Of a stretch of DNA of 24,151 bases, positions 14,201 through 22,144 are shown one piece after another. A program made the translations under genes and the position numbers. Each line of letters opens with the position of its first letter. Positions within the stretch are counted from its first letter, which is position 1. Below the pieces are notes generated by a model. It worked only from the letters and a program-made list of their open reading frames with translations. It had not been told where the DNA came from and made no database searches. Source of the stretch: Dokdonella_A sp035760865 (GTDB taxonomy: Bacteria > Pseudomonadota > Gammaproteobacteria > Xanthomonadales > Rhodanobacteraceae); the NCBI GenBank assembly GCA_035760865.1, contig DASTSE010000164.1, positions 1 through 24,151 of the forward strand, written 5' to 3'.

Positions 14201-15154
14201 ATGGGGCGCACGGCGGCGCCGTACGACGCGCTCACGCCCGATACCGTGCTCGATGCGGTCGAGGCCGCGGGCTTCCGCACGGACGGACGCCTGCTCGCAT
14301 TGCCGAGCTACGAGAACCGCGTCTACCAGGTCGGCGTCGAAGACCACGCGCCGCTCGTCGCGAAGTTCTACCGGCCGGCGCGCTGGAGCGACGCCGCGAT
14401 CGCCGAGGAACACGCGTTCGCGCTCGAGCTCGCCGCGGCGGAGCTGCCTCTCGTCGCGCCGCTCGCGATCGCGGGGGCGACCCTGCTCGAGCATGCCGGC
14501 TTCCGTTACGCGCTCTATCCGCGCCGTGGCGGCCGCGCGCCCGAGCTCGAATCGGTCGACCATCTGGCGTGGATGGGGCGCCTGCTCGCGCGCATCCATG
14601 CGGTCGGCGCCCGGGCGCGCTTCCGCGCGCGCGGTGCGATCGACGCCGACGCGTTCGTGCGCGACGCCGCACGCGCGGTGCTGTCCTCGGGGTTGCTGCC
14701 CGACGCGCTCGAGCAGCGTTATCGCGCGCGCACGGCGGCGATCGCCGATCTCGTCGACGCGCGTTTCGCGACGATCGCGCCGGCTACCCTGCGCCTGCAC
14801 GGCGACTGCCATGGCGGCAACGTGCTGTGGACCGATCACGGGCCGCACTTCGTCGACCTCGACGACGCGCGCATGGGCCCCGCGGTGCAGGACCTGTGGA
14901 TGCTCGCGCCGTCGCCGCGCGCGCTCGACGTGCTGCTCGAGGGCTACGCCGAGTTCCGCGACTTCGATCCGCGCGAACTCGACCTGGTCGAGCCGCTGCG
15001 CCTCATGCGGCAGATCCACTGGGCCGGGTGGGTCGCCGCGCGCTGGCACGATCCGGCGTTCCCGCGCGGGTTCCCGCAGGTCGGCGAGCCGCGATGGTGG
15101 GAACAGCACGTCGAAGACCTGGCCGAAGCGGTCCAGTCGCTGCAGGACGCCTGA
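14201..15154 (+). CDS. srkA: Stress response serine/threonine kinase SrkA (YihE)
   Basis: A 317-residue kinase of the aminoglycoside phosphotransferase-like fold (E. coli SrkA has 328). LPSYENRVYQVG (34-45) is the glycine-loop equivalent, Lys55 in LVAKFYRPARWS binds ATP, and HGDCHGGNVLW (200-210) is the Brenner catalytic loop with Asp202. FVDLDDARMGPAVQDLWML (217-235) carries the metal-binding Asp. The C-terminal QIHWAGWVAARWHDPAF is typical of the family. In E. coli the kinase protects cells against stress-induced death by opposing the MazEF pathway. It follows the thioesterase by 2 nt; in E. coli it precedes dsbA, which is absent here. A longer frame begins upstream inside the thioesterase gene but is not the start. 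Confidence 0.93.
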   Translation: MGRTAAPYDALTPDTVLDAVEAAGFRTDGRLLALPSYENRVYQVGVEDHAPLVAKFYRPARWSDAAIAEEHAFALELAAAELPLVAPLAIAGATLLEHAGFRYALYPRRGGRAPELESVDHLAWMGRLLARIHAVGARARFRARGAIDADAFVRDAARAVLSSGLLPDALEQRYRARTAAIADLVDARFATIAPATLRLHGDCHGGNVLWTDHGPHFVDLDDARMGPAVQDLWMLAPSPRALDVLLEGYAEFRDFDPRELDLVEPLRLMRQIHWAGWVAARWHDPAFPRGFPQVGEPRWWEQHVEDLAEAVQSLQDA

Positions 15155-15194
15155 ACAGGGCCACGGCGGCGTGCGGCGGCGCACCAAACTCCGT

Positions 15195-15200
15195 TACCAT
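15195..15200 (+). promoter_or_regulatory. Candidate -10 hexamer (TACCAT) for the acyltransferase gene
   Basis: TACCAT ends 9 nt before ATG 15210, so the leader would be only a few bases. No Shine-Dalgarno is visible. It could restart transcription between srkA and the acyltransferase. Confidence 0.3.
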
Positions 15201-15209
15201 CACGCCACG

Positions 15210-16022
15210 ATGAACCGACTCGTCGAAACCCCCGTCGCGGCCGGCGCCCCGCCGCACGATCGCCTGCGCGCCGTGCGCTACGCCTGGCGCGTGCCGCAGC
15301 TGCTGCTGCACGCGGTGATCGCGGCGCCGCTCGCGCTGCTCGCTCTCAACCCGCTCGCCGCGCGCGTGCGCATCGGCCGCACGACGTTCGAGAAGGCGAT
15401 GATCCGCTGGTGGTCGGCGCGCCTCGTGCGCATCTTCGGCCTGCGCATCCGGCCTGTGGGCGAACCGCTGCAGGGCGCGGTGCTGTACGTCGCCAACCAT
15501 ATCTCTTGGCTCGACATCGAGCTCATGCACAGCCAGCGGCCGGTCAGCTTCGTCGCCAAGAGCGAGATCGCGGGCTGGCCGTTCGTCGGCTGGCTCGCAT
15601 CGCAGGCGGGCACGATCTTCCATCGCCGCGGCAACACCGATTCGCTCAATGCCGTCATGAGCCAGGTCGTGGCGCGCCTGCGCGCGGGCGAGCCGGTGGG
15701 CGTGTTCCCCGAAGGCGGCAGCGGCCACGGCGATCGCGTCGGCACGTTCCACGCGCGCATCTTCCAGACCGCCCTCGACGCCGACGTCGCGGTGCAGCCC
15801 GTGGCGCTGCGCTACGGGCGCGACGGCCGCCAGGACGCGCGCGTGCCGTTCGCGCGCAAGGAGAGCTTCTTCACGAACTTCCTGCGCGTGCTCGGCAACC
15901 CGGCGATGGACGCGGAAATCCATTTCCTCGAGCCGGTGCCGGCGACGCCCGAGGCGCGCCGTCGCATGGCCGAACTCAGCCGTGCGCGCATCGTGCAGGC
16001 GCTCGGCTATGGCGACGACTGA
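15210..16022 (+). CDS. Lysophospholipid acyltransferase (PlsC domain)
   Basis: A 270-residue membrane-associated acyltransferase. One hydrophobic segment (about 29-49, PQLLLHAVIAAPLALLAL) precedes the catalytic domain. Motif I is NHISWLD (96-102, NHx4D), motif II is FHRRGN (137-142), motif III is FPEGGSG (166-172), and motif IV-like VAVQPVALRYG follows. KSEIAGWPFVGWLA (117-130) is the acceptor-side stretch. It transfers an acyl chain to a lysophospholipid such as lysophosphatidic acid; the exact acceptor may instead be an ornithine- or glycerol-based lipid, and I do not assign plsC itself. The stop codon lies 14 nt inside the following hydrolase gene, so the two are translated together. Confidence 0.92.
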   Translation: MNRLVETPVAAGAPPHDRLRAVRYAWRVPQLLLHAVIAAPLALLALNPLAARVRIGRTTFEKAMIRWWSARLVRIFGLRIRPVGEPLQGAVLYVANHISWLDIELMHSQRPVSFVAKSEIAGWPFVGWLASQAGTIFHRRGNTDSLNAVMSQVVARLRAGEPVGVFPEGGSGHGDRVGTFHARIFQTALDADVAVQPVALRYGRDGRQDARVPFARKESFFTNFLRVLGNPAMDAEIHFLEPVPATPEARRRMAELSRARIVQALGYGDD

Positions 16023-17073
16023 AGGCGTGCTCGTCGGTGCTGCGGCGGACGCGCCGCGCGCGGGCGCGGACTTGCCGCGCGGCGCCGACTTCGCGCCGCC
16101 GCGCTGGCTCGCCAATCCGCACCTGCAGTCGATCCTTGCCTCGAGCGCGTTGCGCCGGCTCGCCCTGCGGCGCGCGCAACGCGAGCTCGACCGGCACAGC
16201 GAGGCGCACGTGCTCGACTGCGGCGCCGGCGTGCGACTGCAGGGCTTCCTCGCGCGCCAGCATGCGCGCGAGCGCGCCCACGGCCTCGTCGTCCTGCTGC
16301 ACGGCTGGGAAGGCAGCGCGCGATCGTCCTACGTCGTCGGCACCGGCGCCCGCCTGCTCGCCGACGGCTTCGACGTATTCCGGCTCAATTTCCGCGACCA
16401 CGGCGACACCCATCACCTCAATCGCGAGTTGTTCCATTCCTGCCGCATCGACGAGGTGGTCGCCGCGGTTCGGCTCGTGCGCGACGCGTTCGCCGCGGCG
16501 CCCGTCGCAGTCGCAGGCTTCTCGCTCGGCGGCAATTTCGCGCTGCGCGTCGCGCTGCGCGCGGCCGGCGCGGTGCGCTATGCGCTCGCGGTGTGCCCGG
16601 TCGTGAGTCCGGCCGCCGGCCTGTTCGGGCTCGAAGAGGGGTTCTGGATCTACGAACGCTACTTCCTGCACAAGTGGCGCGAGTCGCTGCGGCGAAAGCG
16701 CGCCCTGTTCCCCGAGGTCGACTGGTTCAGCGCGGACGACCTCGCGTCGGACCTGCGCGGCCTCACGCGCGCGCTGGTGCTGCGCCACACGGATTTCGGT
16801 TCGCTCGAAGCCTATCTCGACGGCTACTCGATCGCGGGGGATCGCCTGCGCGCGCTCGCGGTGCCGGCGACGATCCTCACCGCCGCCGACGACCCGGTCA
16901 TCCCGGTCGCCGACTTCCGCGCGCTGCAACTGCCACCGCAGGTCGAACTCGACATCGCCGAGCACGGCGGCCATTGCGGCTTCCTGCTCGACGCGAGCCT
17001 GCGCAGTTTCACGAGCGACTACATCGCCCGGCGCATGCAGCGGCATCTCGCGCACGATCCGCCGGCGGCATAG
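16009..17073 (+). CDS. yheT: YheT family alpha/beta hydrolase
   Basis: A 354-residue alpha/beta hydrolase of the YheT/EMB8 family (E. coli YheT is about 340). FAPPRWLANPHLQSIL (28-43) is the family's characteristic N-terminus, LLHGWEGS (96-103) is the oxyanion region, and NFRDHGDTHHLN (127-138) follows. GFSLGGN (170-176) carries the nucleophile Ser172, AADDPVIP (292-299) the acid Asp, and HGGHCGF (319-325) the catalytic His322. It probably acts as an esterase on an acyl substrate. ATG 16009 overlaps the end of the acyltransferase gene by 14 nt; an upstream frame from 15982 is inside that gene. The overlap suggests a shared lipid-related role, which is inference. Confidence 0.92.
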   Translation: MATTEGVLVGAAADAPRAGADLPRGADFAPPRWLANPHLQSILASSALRRLALRRAQRELDRHSEAHVLDCGAGVRLQGFLARQHARERAHGLVVLLHGWEGSARSSYVVGTGARLLADGFDVFRLNFRDHGDTHHLNRELFHSCRIDEVVAAVRLVRDAFAAAPVAVAGFSLGGNFALRVALRAAGAVRYALAVCPVVSPAAGLFGLEEGFWIYERYFLHKWRESLRRKRALFPEVDWFSADDLASDLRGLTRALVLRHTDFGSLEAYLDGYSIAGDRLRALAVPATILTAADDPVIPVADFRALQLPPQVELDIAEHGGHCGFLLDASLRSFTSDYIARRMQRHLAHDPPAA

Positions 17074-17088
17074 CCGGCTTCTCGCCGG
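17074..17088 (+). terminator. Short hairpin directly after yheT stop
   Basis: CCGGC-TTCTC-GCCGG begins at the base after the TAG stop. The stem is only 5 bp and no T-run follows, so termination is uncertain. Confidence 0.28.
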
Positions 17089-17171
17089 AGCGGCGCAAAC
17101 CGCGATGCGCCTGCAGCCCGCAGCGAAGGCATCGTGGCTCGCGCAGTTCGCCCCAACAGGTACCCGGCAGC

Positions 17172-17204
17172 GTAGGACGGGTTTAGCGCGCAGCGCGAGC
17201 GCGC
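17172..17204 (+). repeat. REP-like element, divergent variant in yheT/HEAGH gap
   Basis: Begins GTAGGACGGGTTTAGCG and continues as alternating GC with GCGCGC arms. It shares the GTAGGRYGGG head of the copies at 3294, 3456, 11730 and 11795. It lies in the convergent gap, 16 nt before the opposing stop codon. Confidence 0.5.
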
Positions 17205-17219
17205 GCGGATGCGGTGCGA

Positions 17220-17714
17220 TCAATCGCGCAGCCAGCGCAGCATGTGCGGGTAGGGCGCGACGCCGCGGCGGCGCGCGTCCTCGCCGATCGCGCACAGGTC
17301 GAGCGCGGCGAGGCCGGCCGCGCCGACGTAGACGCCGAGCGAGAACGACAGCGCGAGCCCGTGCGACTGGCCGCGGTAGCCGCCCGGGTGGAACAGCGCG
17401 TCGGCCGGCAGCGCGAGGTGCACGCTCGCCGCAAACGACCACGCGATCGACTCGACTTCGCCGCCGTGCGGGAAATGCTGTTGCTCGGTCAGCGCGTCGT
17501 CGAGCCCGGCGCGATGCGCGCGCGGGGTGAGCGCGATGTGGCCGGCCTCGTGCAGCAGGTCGGTGGGCCAGTCCAGGCGCGCGGGATCGTAGACGAGTTC
17601 GCCCCGCGCGATGCGGATGCCGGGCAGGAACGTGTCGCCGTCGAGCGCGGCCGCGCGCACGGGCAGGCCGATGCCGGCGAGGAACACGACGATGCGTTCG
17701 AGCGCGTCGTCCAT
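17220..17714 (-). CDS. Small putative zinc metalloprotease (HEAGH) paired with the AAA+ ATPase
   Basis: A 164-residue protein with no signal peptide. HEAGH at 55-59 (TDLLHEAGHIALTP) is a zincin HExxH motif, the same five residues as in FtsH. GGEVESIAWSFAASVHLALP (84-103) offers Glu86 or Glu88 as a third zinc ligand, much as in ImmA/IrrE-type or other small M-clan peptidases. Two hydrophobic stretches follow (ALSFSLGVYVGAAGLAAL, 121-138). The ATG is 8 nt after the stop of the upstream AAA+ gene, so the two are surely co-transcribed. A peptidase fed or controlled by the ATPase is the simplest idea, but the fold is not assigned, and a non-catalytic zinc protein is possible. I do not recognise a named family. 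Confidence 0.78.
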   Translation of the reverse strand: MDDALERIVVFLAGIGLPVRAAALDGDTFLPGIRIARGELVYDPARLDWPTDLLHEAGHIALTPRAHRAGLDDALTEQQHFPHGGEVESIAWSFAASVHLALPADALFHPGGYRGQSHGLALSFSLGVYVGAAGLAALDLCAIGEDARRRGVAPYPHMLRWLRD

Positions 17715-17722
17715 CGGCGCGC

Positions 17723-19219
17723 TCAGTCGGCCGGCACCGTGCGGCCGCGCGCCCACGCACGCAATGCCGAAACCTTCTCCGCCATGAGGATCGACAACGG
17801 GCGCGTCGCCGCGCACTCGGCGAGCAGTTGCGACTGCGTCGGCGCGTCGTGCTTCGCGGCCGCGGCCGCATACAGCGCGGCGACGACGATCTGCTCGATC
17901 TCCGCGCCGGAGTAGCCGTCGCTCGCGCCGGCGAGGGCGTCGAGGTCGAACGTCGAGGGGTCGAGGCCGCGCTGGGCCAGGTGCAGCCGGAAGATCTCCG
18001 CACGCGTCGGCGCGTCGGGCAGGTCGACGAAGAACGTCTCGTCGAAGCGGCCCTTGCGCAGGAGCTCCGCCGGCAGCTGGTGCACCTCGTTCGCGGTCGC
18101 GACGAGGAACACCGGCGCCTTGCGTTCGGCCATCCAGGTGAGCAGGTAGCCGAGCACGCGGCGCGACACGCCGTCGTCTTCGCCGGAGGTGGACAGCGCC
18201 TTCTCGATCTCGTCGATCCACAGCACGCACGGCGCGAGCAGCTCGGCGCTCCTGAGCGCGTCGCGCAGGTTGCGCTCGGTCTCGCCGTGGTACTTGTTGT
18301 AGAGCGAACCGAAGTCGAGCCGCACGAGCGGAACGCCGAAGCCGCCTGCGGTCGCCTTGGCGGCGAGGCTCTTGCCGCAGCCCTGCACGCCGAGCAGCAG
18401 CACGCCCTTCGGCGGATCGACCTTGATGCTCAGCTTCTCGCCGAGAAATGCCGCGCGTCGCTGCGCGATCCACTGCTTGAGCCGTGCGAGTCCGCCGACG
18501 CGGGCGAACTGCGCGGTCTCGTACTCGAAGTGGAGCAGGCCGTCGCGGTCGAGCAGCGCGTGCTTCGCTCGCGCGAGTTCGGGCAGGTCGGCGGGACTGA
18601 TCGCGCCGTCGTCGTAGATGAGCTTGCGCGCGATCCGGCGCGCGTCCTCGAGCGCGAGGCCGACGAGGTTGCGCACGATCGCGCGCGCGGCTTCGGCGTC
18701 GACCGCGACGCGGCGGCCGTCGTGGTCGCGCGAATAGCGGAACGCCTCCTCGCGCAGCATCGCGGCGAGCGCCTCCTTGTCGGGCAGTGCGAACTCGAAG
18801 CGGGTAGCGACCGCCGCGAGTTCCTCGGGCAGTTCGATGCCCGCGCCGACGAGCACGAGCGTGTGTTCGGCCGACTCCTGCCGCTGCACGATCTCGCGCA
18901 GCAGGCGCAGGGTCATCGGGTAGCGCAGGTAGGGCTGGAAATCCAGCAGCAGGTAGACGCCGGGCACGCGCGTGCGCTTGATCGCCTGCAGACTCAGGCT
19001 CGCGTCGGGTGCGTCGCGCATCGAGGCGTCGTCCTCGTCGTCGAGGTCGAGGTCGAGGCGTTCGAGTCCGCCGGTGATGCTCCAGCGCCAGAGCGGCCGC
19101 AACGCCTGCGCGATCGCATGGCGGAACCCTTCGATGACGCCGTTCTCGTCGGCGGAATCGACGAGCAGCAGCGGGGTGCGGGCCCGGAGCAGGGTGGCGA
19201 GGTCCTGGTTGCGGCTCAC
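17723..19219 (-). CDS. Ycf46-like AAA+ ATPase
   Basis: A 498-residue AAA+ protein related to cyanobacterial/plastid Ycf46 (FtsH/SpoVK-type ATPase core). The N-terminal 240 residues (LATLLRARTPLLLVDSADE onward) are a degenerate NTPase-like domain as in Ycf46. Then ARVGGLARLKQWIAQRRAAF leads into Walker A GVQGCGKS (277-284), Walker B VLWIDEIEKA (332-341), sensor-1 Asn377 (ATAN), Arg388/Arg391 in LLRKGRF, and sensor-2-like GYSGAEIEQIV (435-445). An acidic Asp/Glu patch lies near residue 60. It should remodel or unfold proteins in the cytoplasm. The start is uncertain: GTG 19219 is chosen because it gives the family-like short lead, but TTG 19243 would add eight residues. It is followed by the HEAGH gene and is divergent from the TPR-sulfotransferase gene. 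Confidence 0.9.
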   Translation of the reverse strand: MSRNQDLATLLRARTPLLLVDSADENGVIEGFRHAIAQALRPLWRWSITGGLERLDLDLDDEDDASMRDAPDASLSLQAIKRTRVPGVYLLLDFQPYLRYPMTLRLLREIVQRQESAEHTLVLVGAGIELPEELAAVATRFEFALPDKEALAAMLREEAFRYSRDHDGRRVAVDAEAARAIVRNLVGLALEDARRIARKLIYDDGAISPADLPELARAKHALLDRDGLLHFEYETAQFARVGGLARLKQWIAQRRAAFLGEKLSIKVDPPKGVLLLGVQGCGKSLAAKATAGGFGVPLVRLDFGSLYNKYHGETERNLRDALRSAELLAPCVLWIDEIEKALSTSGEDDGVSRRVLGYLLTWMAERKAPVFLVATANEVHQLPAELLRKGRFDETFFVDLPDAPTRAEIFRLHLAQRGLDPSTFDLDALAGASDGYSGAEIEQIVVAALYAAAAAKHDAPTQSQLLAECAATRPLSILMAEKVSALRAWARGRTVPAD

Positions 19220-19272
19220 GGTCGGCGCGGTGCCTGGTTCCAAACGCGAAAGCCTAGCATGGCCGGATGCGG

Positions 19273-19278
19273 CATAAT
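19273..19278 (+). promoter_or_regulatory. Candidate -10 hexamer (CATAAT) for the TPR-sulfotransferase gene
   Basis: CATAAT, 51 nt before ATG 19330, in the 110-bp divergent spacer with the AAA+ gene. A TAGCAT at 19255-19260 is an alternative. Neither has a clear -35. Confidence 0.3.
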
Positions 19279-19329
19279 CGGCGGTCCGGCGCCGCCCCCG
19301 GCGCCTCCCGCAACCCGCACGACACGTAC

Positions 19330-21405
19330 ATGCTCAAAGACGCCATCGACCAGCATCGCCAGGGCCGTTTCGACGAGGCCGAGAGGGGATACCGCGCCCG
19401 CCTCGCCGAGCAACCGGACGACGTCGAGGCGCTGCATCTGCTCGGCATGCTGCGCTACCAACTCGGCGACACGCCGGAAGGCAGCGCTTTGCTCGCGCGG
19501 GCGCACGAGCTTGCCCCCGACGACGCCACGATCGAACTCACGCTCGCCTCGATGGCCTTCCGCGAGGGCGAGCACGAGGCGGCCCGGCGCCGTTTCCACG
19601 CGGCGCTCGCGCTCGATCCGAACCTCGCCGGCGCCCATGCGGGTCTCGGCCAGCTCGCGCTCATGCGCGGCGAGCAGGCGGTCGCCGAACAGCACTTCCG
19701 CACCGCGCTGCGCAATGGCGAGGAGCCGCATGCGCTCGCCGGCCTCGGCGGCCTGCTGCTCGAACGCGGCGAACTCGACGCGGCGCTGCGCCATCTCGGT
19801 CGCGCCGCCGACCTCGCGCCGGACGACGCGATGATCCAGCTCATGCTCGGCCAGGCGTTCGCGCGACGCGACACGCCCGCATTCGCCGAACAGGCGTTTC
19901 GCAATGCGCTGCGCCTCAAGCCCGACCTGCACCAGGCGCGGCCGTGGCTCGGCGGGGTGCTGCTCAAGGCGGGGCGCCGCGCCGAAGCCGATGCGCAGTA
20001 CCGCGAGCTGCTCGGCGTTCCCGGCTTCGAAATCGCGGCGCAGGTCGGCATGGCCGACGTCGCGCGCGCCGATGGACGTTACGACGATGCCGTGGCGTCG
20101 TATCGCGCCGCGCTCGCGGCCGACCCCGCGCAGCCGATGCCGGCCCGCGCGCTGGCGTGGTGCCTCGCCAGGCTCGGCCGCATCGACGAGGCGATCGCGG
20201 CCTACGATGCGTGCATTGCGATCTCGCCCGACGATGACGTGCACGCGGCGCGTGCAGACCTGCTGAGCCTCGCCGGACGCCTGCCGCAGGCCGCGCTCGT
20301 CTGGAAGGAGCTGCTCGACCGCAACCCGGCCGACCTGCTCGCGCGCAGCCGGCTCGCCATGGCCGCCGAGTACCTCGGCGAGCTCGAAGCGGCCGAAGCG
20401 CACGCAGGCATCGTGCTCGCGGCACGCGAGGACCCCGAGATGCGCCTCGTGCGCGCGCGCGCGCGGCTGCGCGAGGGCGATGCGGACGGCGCACGCGAGA
20501 TGCTCGAGGCGCTCGACCGGCAGGATCTCACCGAGGGCCAGGCGCGCCTGCGCTGGAACTACCTCGGCCGCCTGCACGATCGTGCCGGCGAGGCCGGCGA
20601 GGCGGTGCGCTGTTTCGCCGAGGCACAGCGGGGCGCGCCGATTGCGGTGCCGTCGCTCGCCGATCCGAACCCGCAGCTCGACGTCGCGCTCGCCGAACCG
20701 GCGCAGGCGCCGTGGGCGCACGCGCCCGTGCTCCTGCTCGGTACGCCCGGCAGCGGCGTCGAGCGTGTCGCTGCGCTGCTCGCCGACCAGCCGGGTCTGA
20801 CCGTGCTGCGCGACCGCATCGGCCCGGCCACGCGCGCCGACGACTTCGCCCAGCCGCGCTTCCAGCACTACTGCGGCGACCTCGACGACACTGCGCGCGA
20901 CGCCCTGCGCGAGCGCTGGCTCGCACCGTTGCACGCGGCCGGCATCGCGACCGACCGGCCGATCGTCGACTGGCTGCCGCGCTGGGATGCGCACCTGCTC
21001 GCGCTCGTGCATCGCGCGATGCCCGGGACGCGCCTCGTCATCGTCGAGCGCGATCCACGCGATGCGCTGCTGAACTGGCTCGCGTTCGGCTGGGCGCGCG
21101 GGTTCCCCTGCAGCGACGTCGACGGTGCGGCCGAATGGCTCGCGCGCGCGCGCCGGCACCTCCGCCATGGCGAAACGCACGCCGAGCCGCGCCGGCTCAT
21201 CGTGGCTGCGGACGCGCTGCTTGAAGATCCCTCCGGTGCGGGTGACGCGCTCGCGCGGTTCCTCGGCGTCGACGTACTCGAACCCGGCGCGCACTTCGGC
21301 ACGATGATGCGTAGCCTCGGCGGGTTACCCGTGCGCTTCGGCGCGGGCCACTGGCAGGGCTACCGCGACGCGCTGGCAGGGCCGTTCGCGAAGCTCGTCG
21401 GCTGA
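19330..21405 (+). CDS. TPR-repeat sulfotransferase family protein
   Basis: A 691-residue protein. Residues 1-435 are about a dozen tetratricopeptide helix pairs, for example QGRFDEAERGYRARLAEQPD and GRYDDAVASYRAALAADP. Residues 465-691 are a sulfotransferase domain: the phosphosulfate loop is LLLGTPGSGVERVAALL (468-484) and the 3'-phosphate loop is RLVIVERDPRDALLN (568-582). GHWQGYRDALAGPFAKL near the end is the family's C-terminal motif. In most relatives the first loop reads PRSGTT and the second ends in Ser; here they are PGSGVE and Asn, so PAPS binding may be altered. Such fusions are common in Xanthomonadales; acceptors are unknown. ATG 19330 is chosen because the TPR array starts there; an in-frame ATG at 19267 would add a low-complexity lead. 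No Shine-Dalgarno is visible. Confidence 0.85.
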   Translation: MLKDAIDQHRQGRFDEAERGYRARLAEQPDDVEALHLLGMLRYQLGDTPEGSALLARAHELAPDDATIELTLASMAFREGEHEAARRRFHAALALDPNLAGAHAGLGQLALMRGEQAVAEQHFRTALRNGEEPHALAGLGGLLLERGELDAALRHLGRAADLAPDDAMIQLMLGQAFARRDTPAFAEQAFRNALRLKPDLHQARPWLGGVLLKAGRRAEADAQYRELLGVPGFEIAAQVGMADVARADGRYDDAVASYRAALAADPAQPMPARALAWCLARLGRIDEAIAAYDACIAISPDDDVHAARADLLSLAGRLPQAALVWKELLDRNPADLLARSRLAMAAEYLGELEAAEAHAGIVLAAREDPEMRLVRARARLREGDADGAREMLEALDRQDLTEGQARLRWNYLGRLHDRAGEAGEAVRCFAEAQRGAPIAVPSLADPNPQLDVALAEPAQAPWAHAPVLLLGTPGSGVERVAALLADQPGLTVLRDRIGPATRADDFAQPRFQHYCGDLDDTARDALRERWLAPLHAAGIATDRPIVDWLPRWDAHLLALVHRAMPGTRLVIVERDPRDALLNWLAFGWARGFPCSDVDGAAEWLARARRHLRHGETHAEPRRLIVAADALLEDPSGAGDALARFLGVDVLEPGAHFGTMMRSLGGLPVRFGAGHWQGYRDALAGPFAKLVG

Positions 21406-21459
21406 ATCGTCGCCGAGCGCCCGGCAGCGCGCCCGGGTGACGGTCGCACACGCGTGGGC

Positions 21460-21465
21460 GATACT
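21460..21465 (+). promoter_or_regulatory. Candidate -10 hexamer (GATACT) for the PEBP gene
   Basis: GATACT lies 20 nt before GTG 21486, leaving a leader of about 14 nt that just includes the GGAGG site. No -35 recognised. Confidence 0.33.
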
Positions 21466-21472
21466 GCGGGCC

Positions 21473-21477
21473 GGAGG
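21473..21477 (+). promoter_or_regulatory. Ribosome binding site GGAGG that decides a GTG start
   Basis: GGAGG with an 8-nt spacer to GTG 21486. The in-frame GTG at 21477 overlaps this site and so cannot be the start. Confidence 0.7.
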
Positions 21478-21485
21478 TGCCGCCC

Positions 21486-22118
21486 GTGCGTATCCGCAGC
21501 GACGATTTTCGCGACATGCAGCCGATTCCCGACGAGTGCGCGTTCGGCCGCCCGGGTGCGAACGGCGAACCGTGCGCACTGTCGGCGAACCGCAGTCCGC
21601 ACCTGGCCTGGGACGAGGTACCCGCCGGAACGCGCTCGTTCGCGATCACCTGCATCGATAGCGACGCGCCCACGAGGGGCGATGACGTCAACCAGCCCGG
21701 ACGGCGCGTGCCCGCTTCGCTGCCGCGCACGGATTTCGTGCACTGGCTCATCGCCGACATCCCGGCCGGGTGCCGCGAACTCGCGCGCGCGAGCTGCGGC
21801 GACGGCATCGTCGCGCACGGCAAGCGCACGCCGCCCGGTCCCGCCGGCGCGTGCCAGGGACTGAACGACTACACCGGCTGGTTCGCCGGCGACGCCGCGA
21901 TGGCAGGCGACTACCTCGGCTACGACGGGCCGTGCCCGCCGTGGAACGACGAACGCGTCCATCACTACCATTTCCGCGTCCATGCACTCGATGTCGCAAG
22001 CCTCGGCCTGCACCCGGGTTTCTCGCTCGCGCAGTTGCGCGCGGCGATGGACGGCCACGTGCTCGCCGAGGCGGAGCTGACCGGCACCTACACCTTGAGC
22101 ATCGCGTTGCGGCGCTGA
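21486..22118 (+). CDS. YbhB/YbcL-type PEBP (Raf kinase inhibitor-like) protein
   Basis: A 210-residue phosphatidylethanolamine-binding-protein fold, without a signal peptide. LAWDEVPAGTRSFAITCIDSDAPT (40-63) contains the ligand-site motif DSDAPT (usually DPDAP), and FVHWLIADIPAG (84-95) is the second conserved strand. GYDGPCPPWNDERVHHYHFR (145-164) and VHALD complete the PEBP signature. Compared with E. coli YbhB (about 158 aa) it is longer, with an insert around 100-140 (GKRTPPGPAGACQGLNDYTG) that other bacterial homologues also carry. Bacterial PEBPs lack a firmly established role. The start is GTG, fixed by GGAGG. It lies between the two TPR genes and appears to have its own promoter. Confidence 0.92.
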   Translation: MRIRSDDFRDMQPIPDECAFGRPGANGEPCALSANRSPHLAWDEVPAGTRSFAITCIDSDAPTRGDDVNQPGRRVPASLPRTDFVHWLIADIPAGCRELARASCGDGIVAHGKRTPPGPAGACQGLNDYTGWFAGDAAMAGDYLGYDGPCPPWNDERVHHYHFRVHALDVASLGLHPGFSLAQLRAAMDGHVLAEAELTGTYTLSIALRR

Positions 22119-22144
22119 AGGACGCCTGCCGGCGGCGGCACTGC

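Noticed and set aside
13520..15187. Upstream part of a 911-codon minus-strand open frame leading into the reductase gene
   Set aside because: It is antisense to the thioesterase and srkA. Protein homology begins only at GTG 13519.
14253..15209. Long open frame running into the acyltransferase gene, which would fuse about 319 residues to it
   Set aside because: The extra part is Arg/Ser-rich shadow sequence in another frame of srkA; the acyltransferase has its own ATG at 15210.
17715..18473. Longer open frame in front of the HEAGH protein
   Set aside because: This stretch is a different frame of the AAA+ gene, whose motifs (Walker B, sensor 1) are intact in the real frame.
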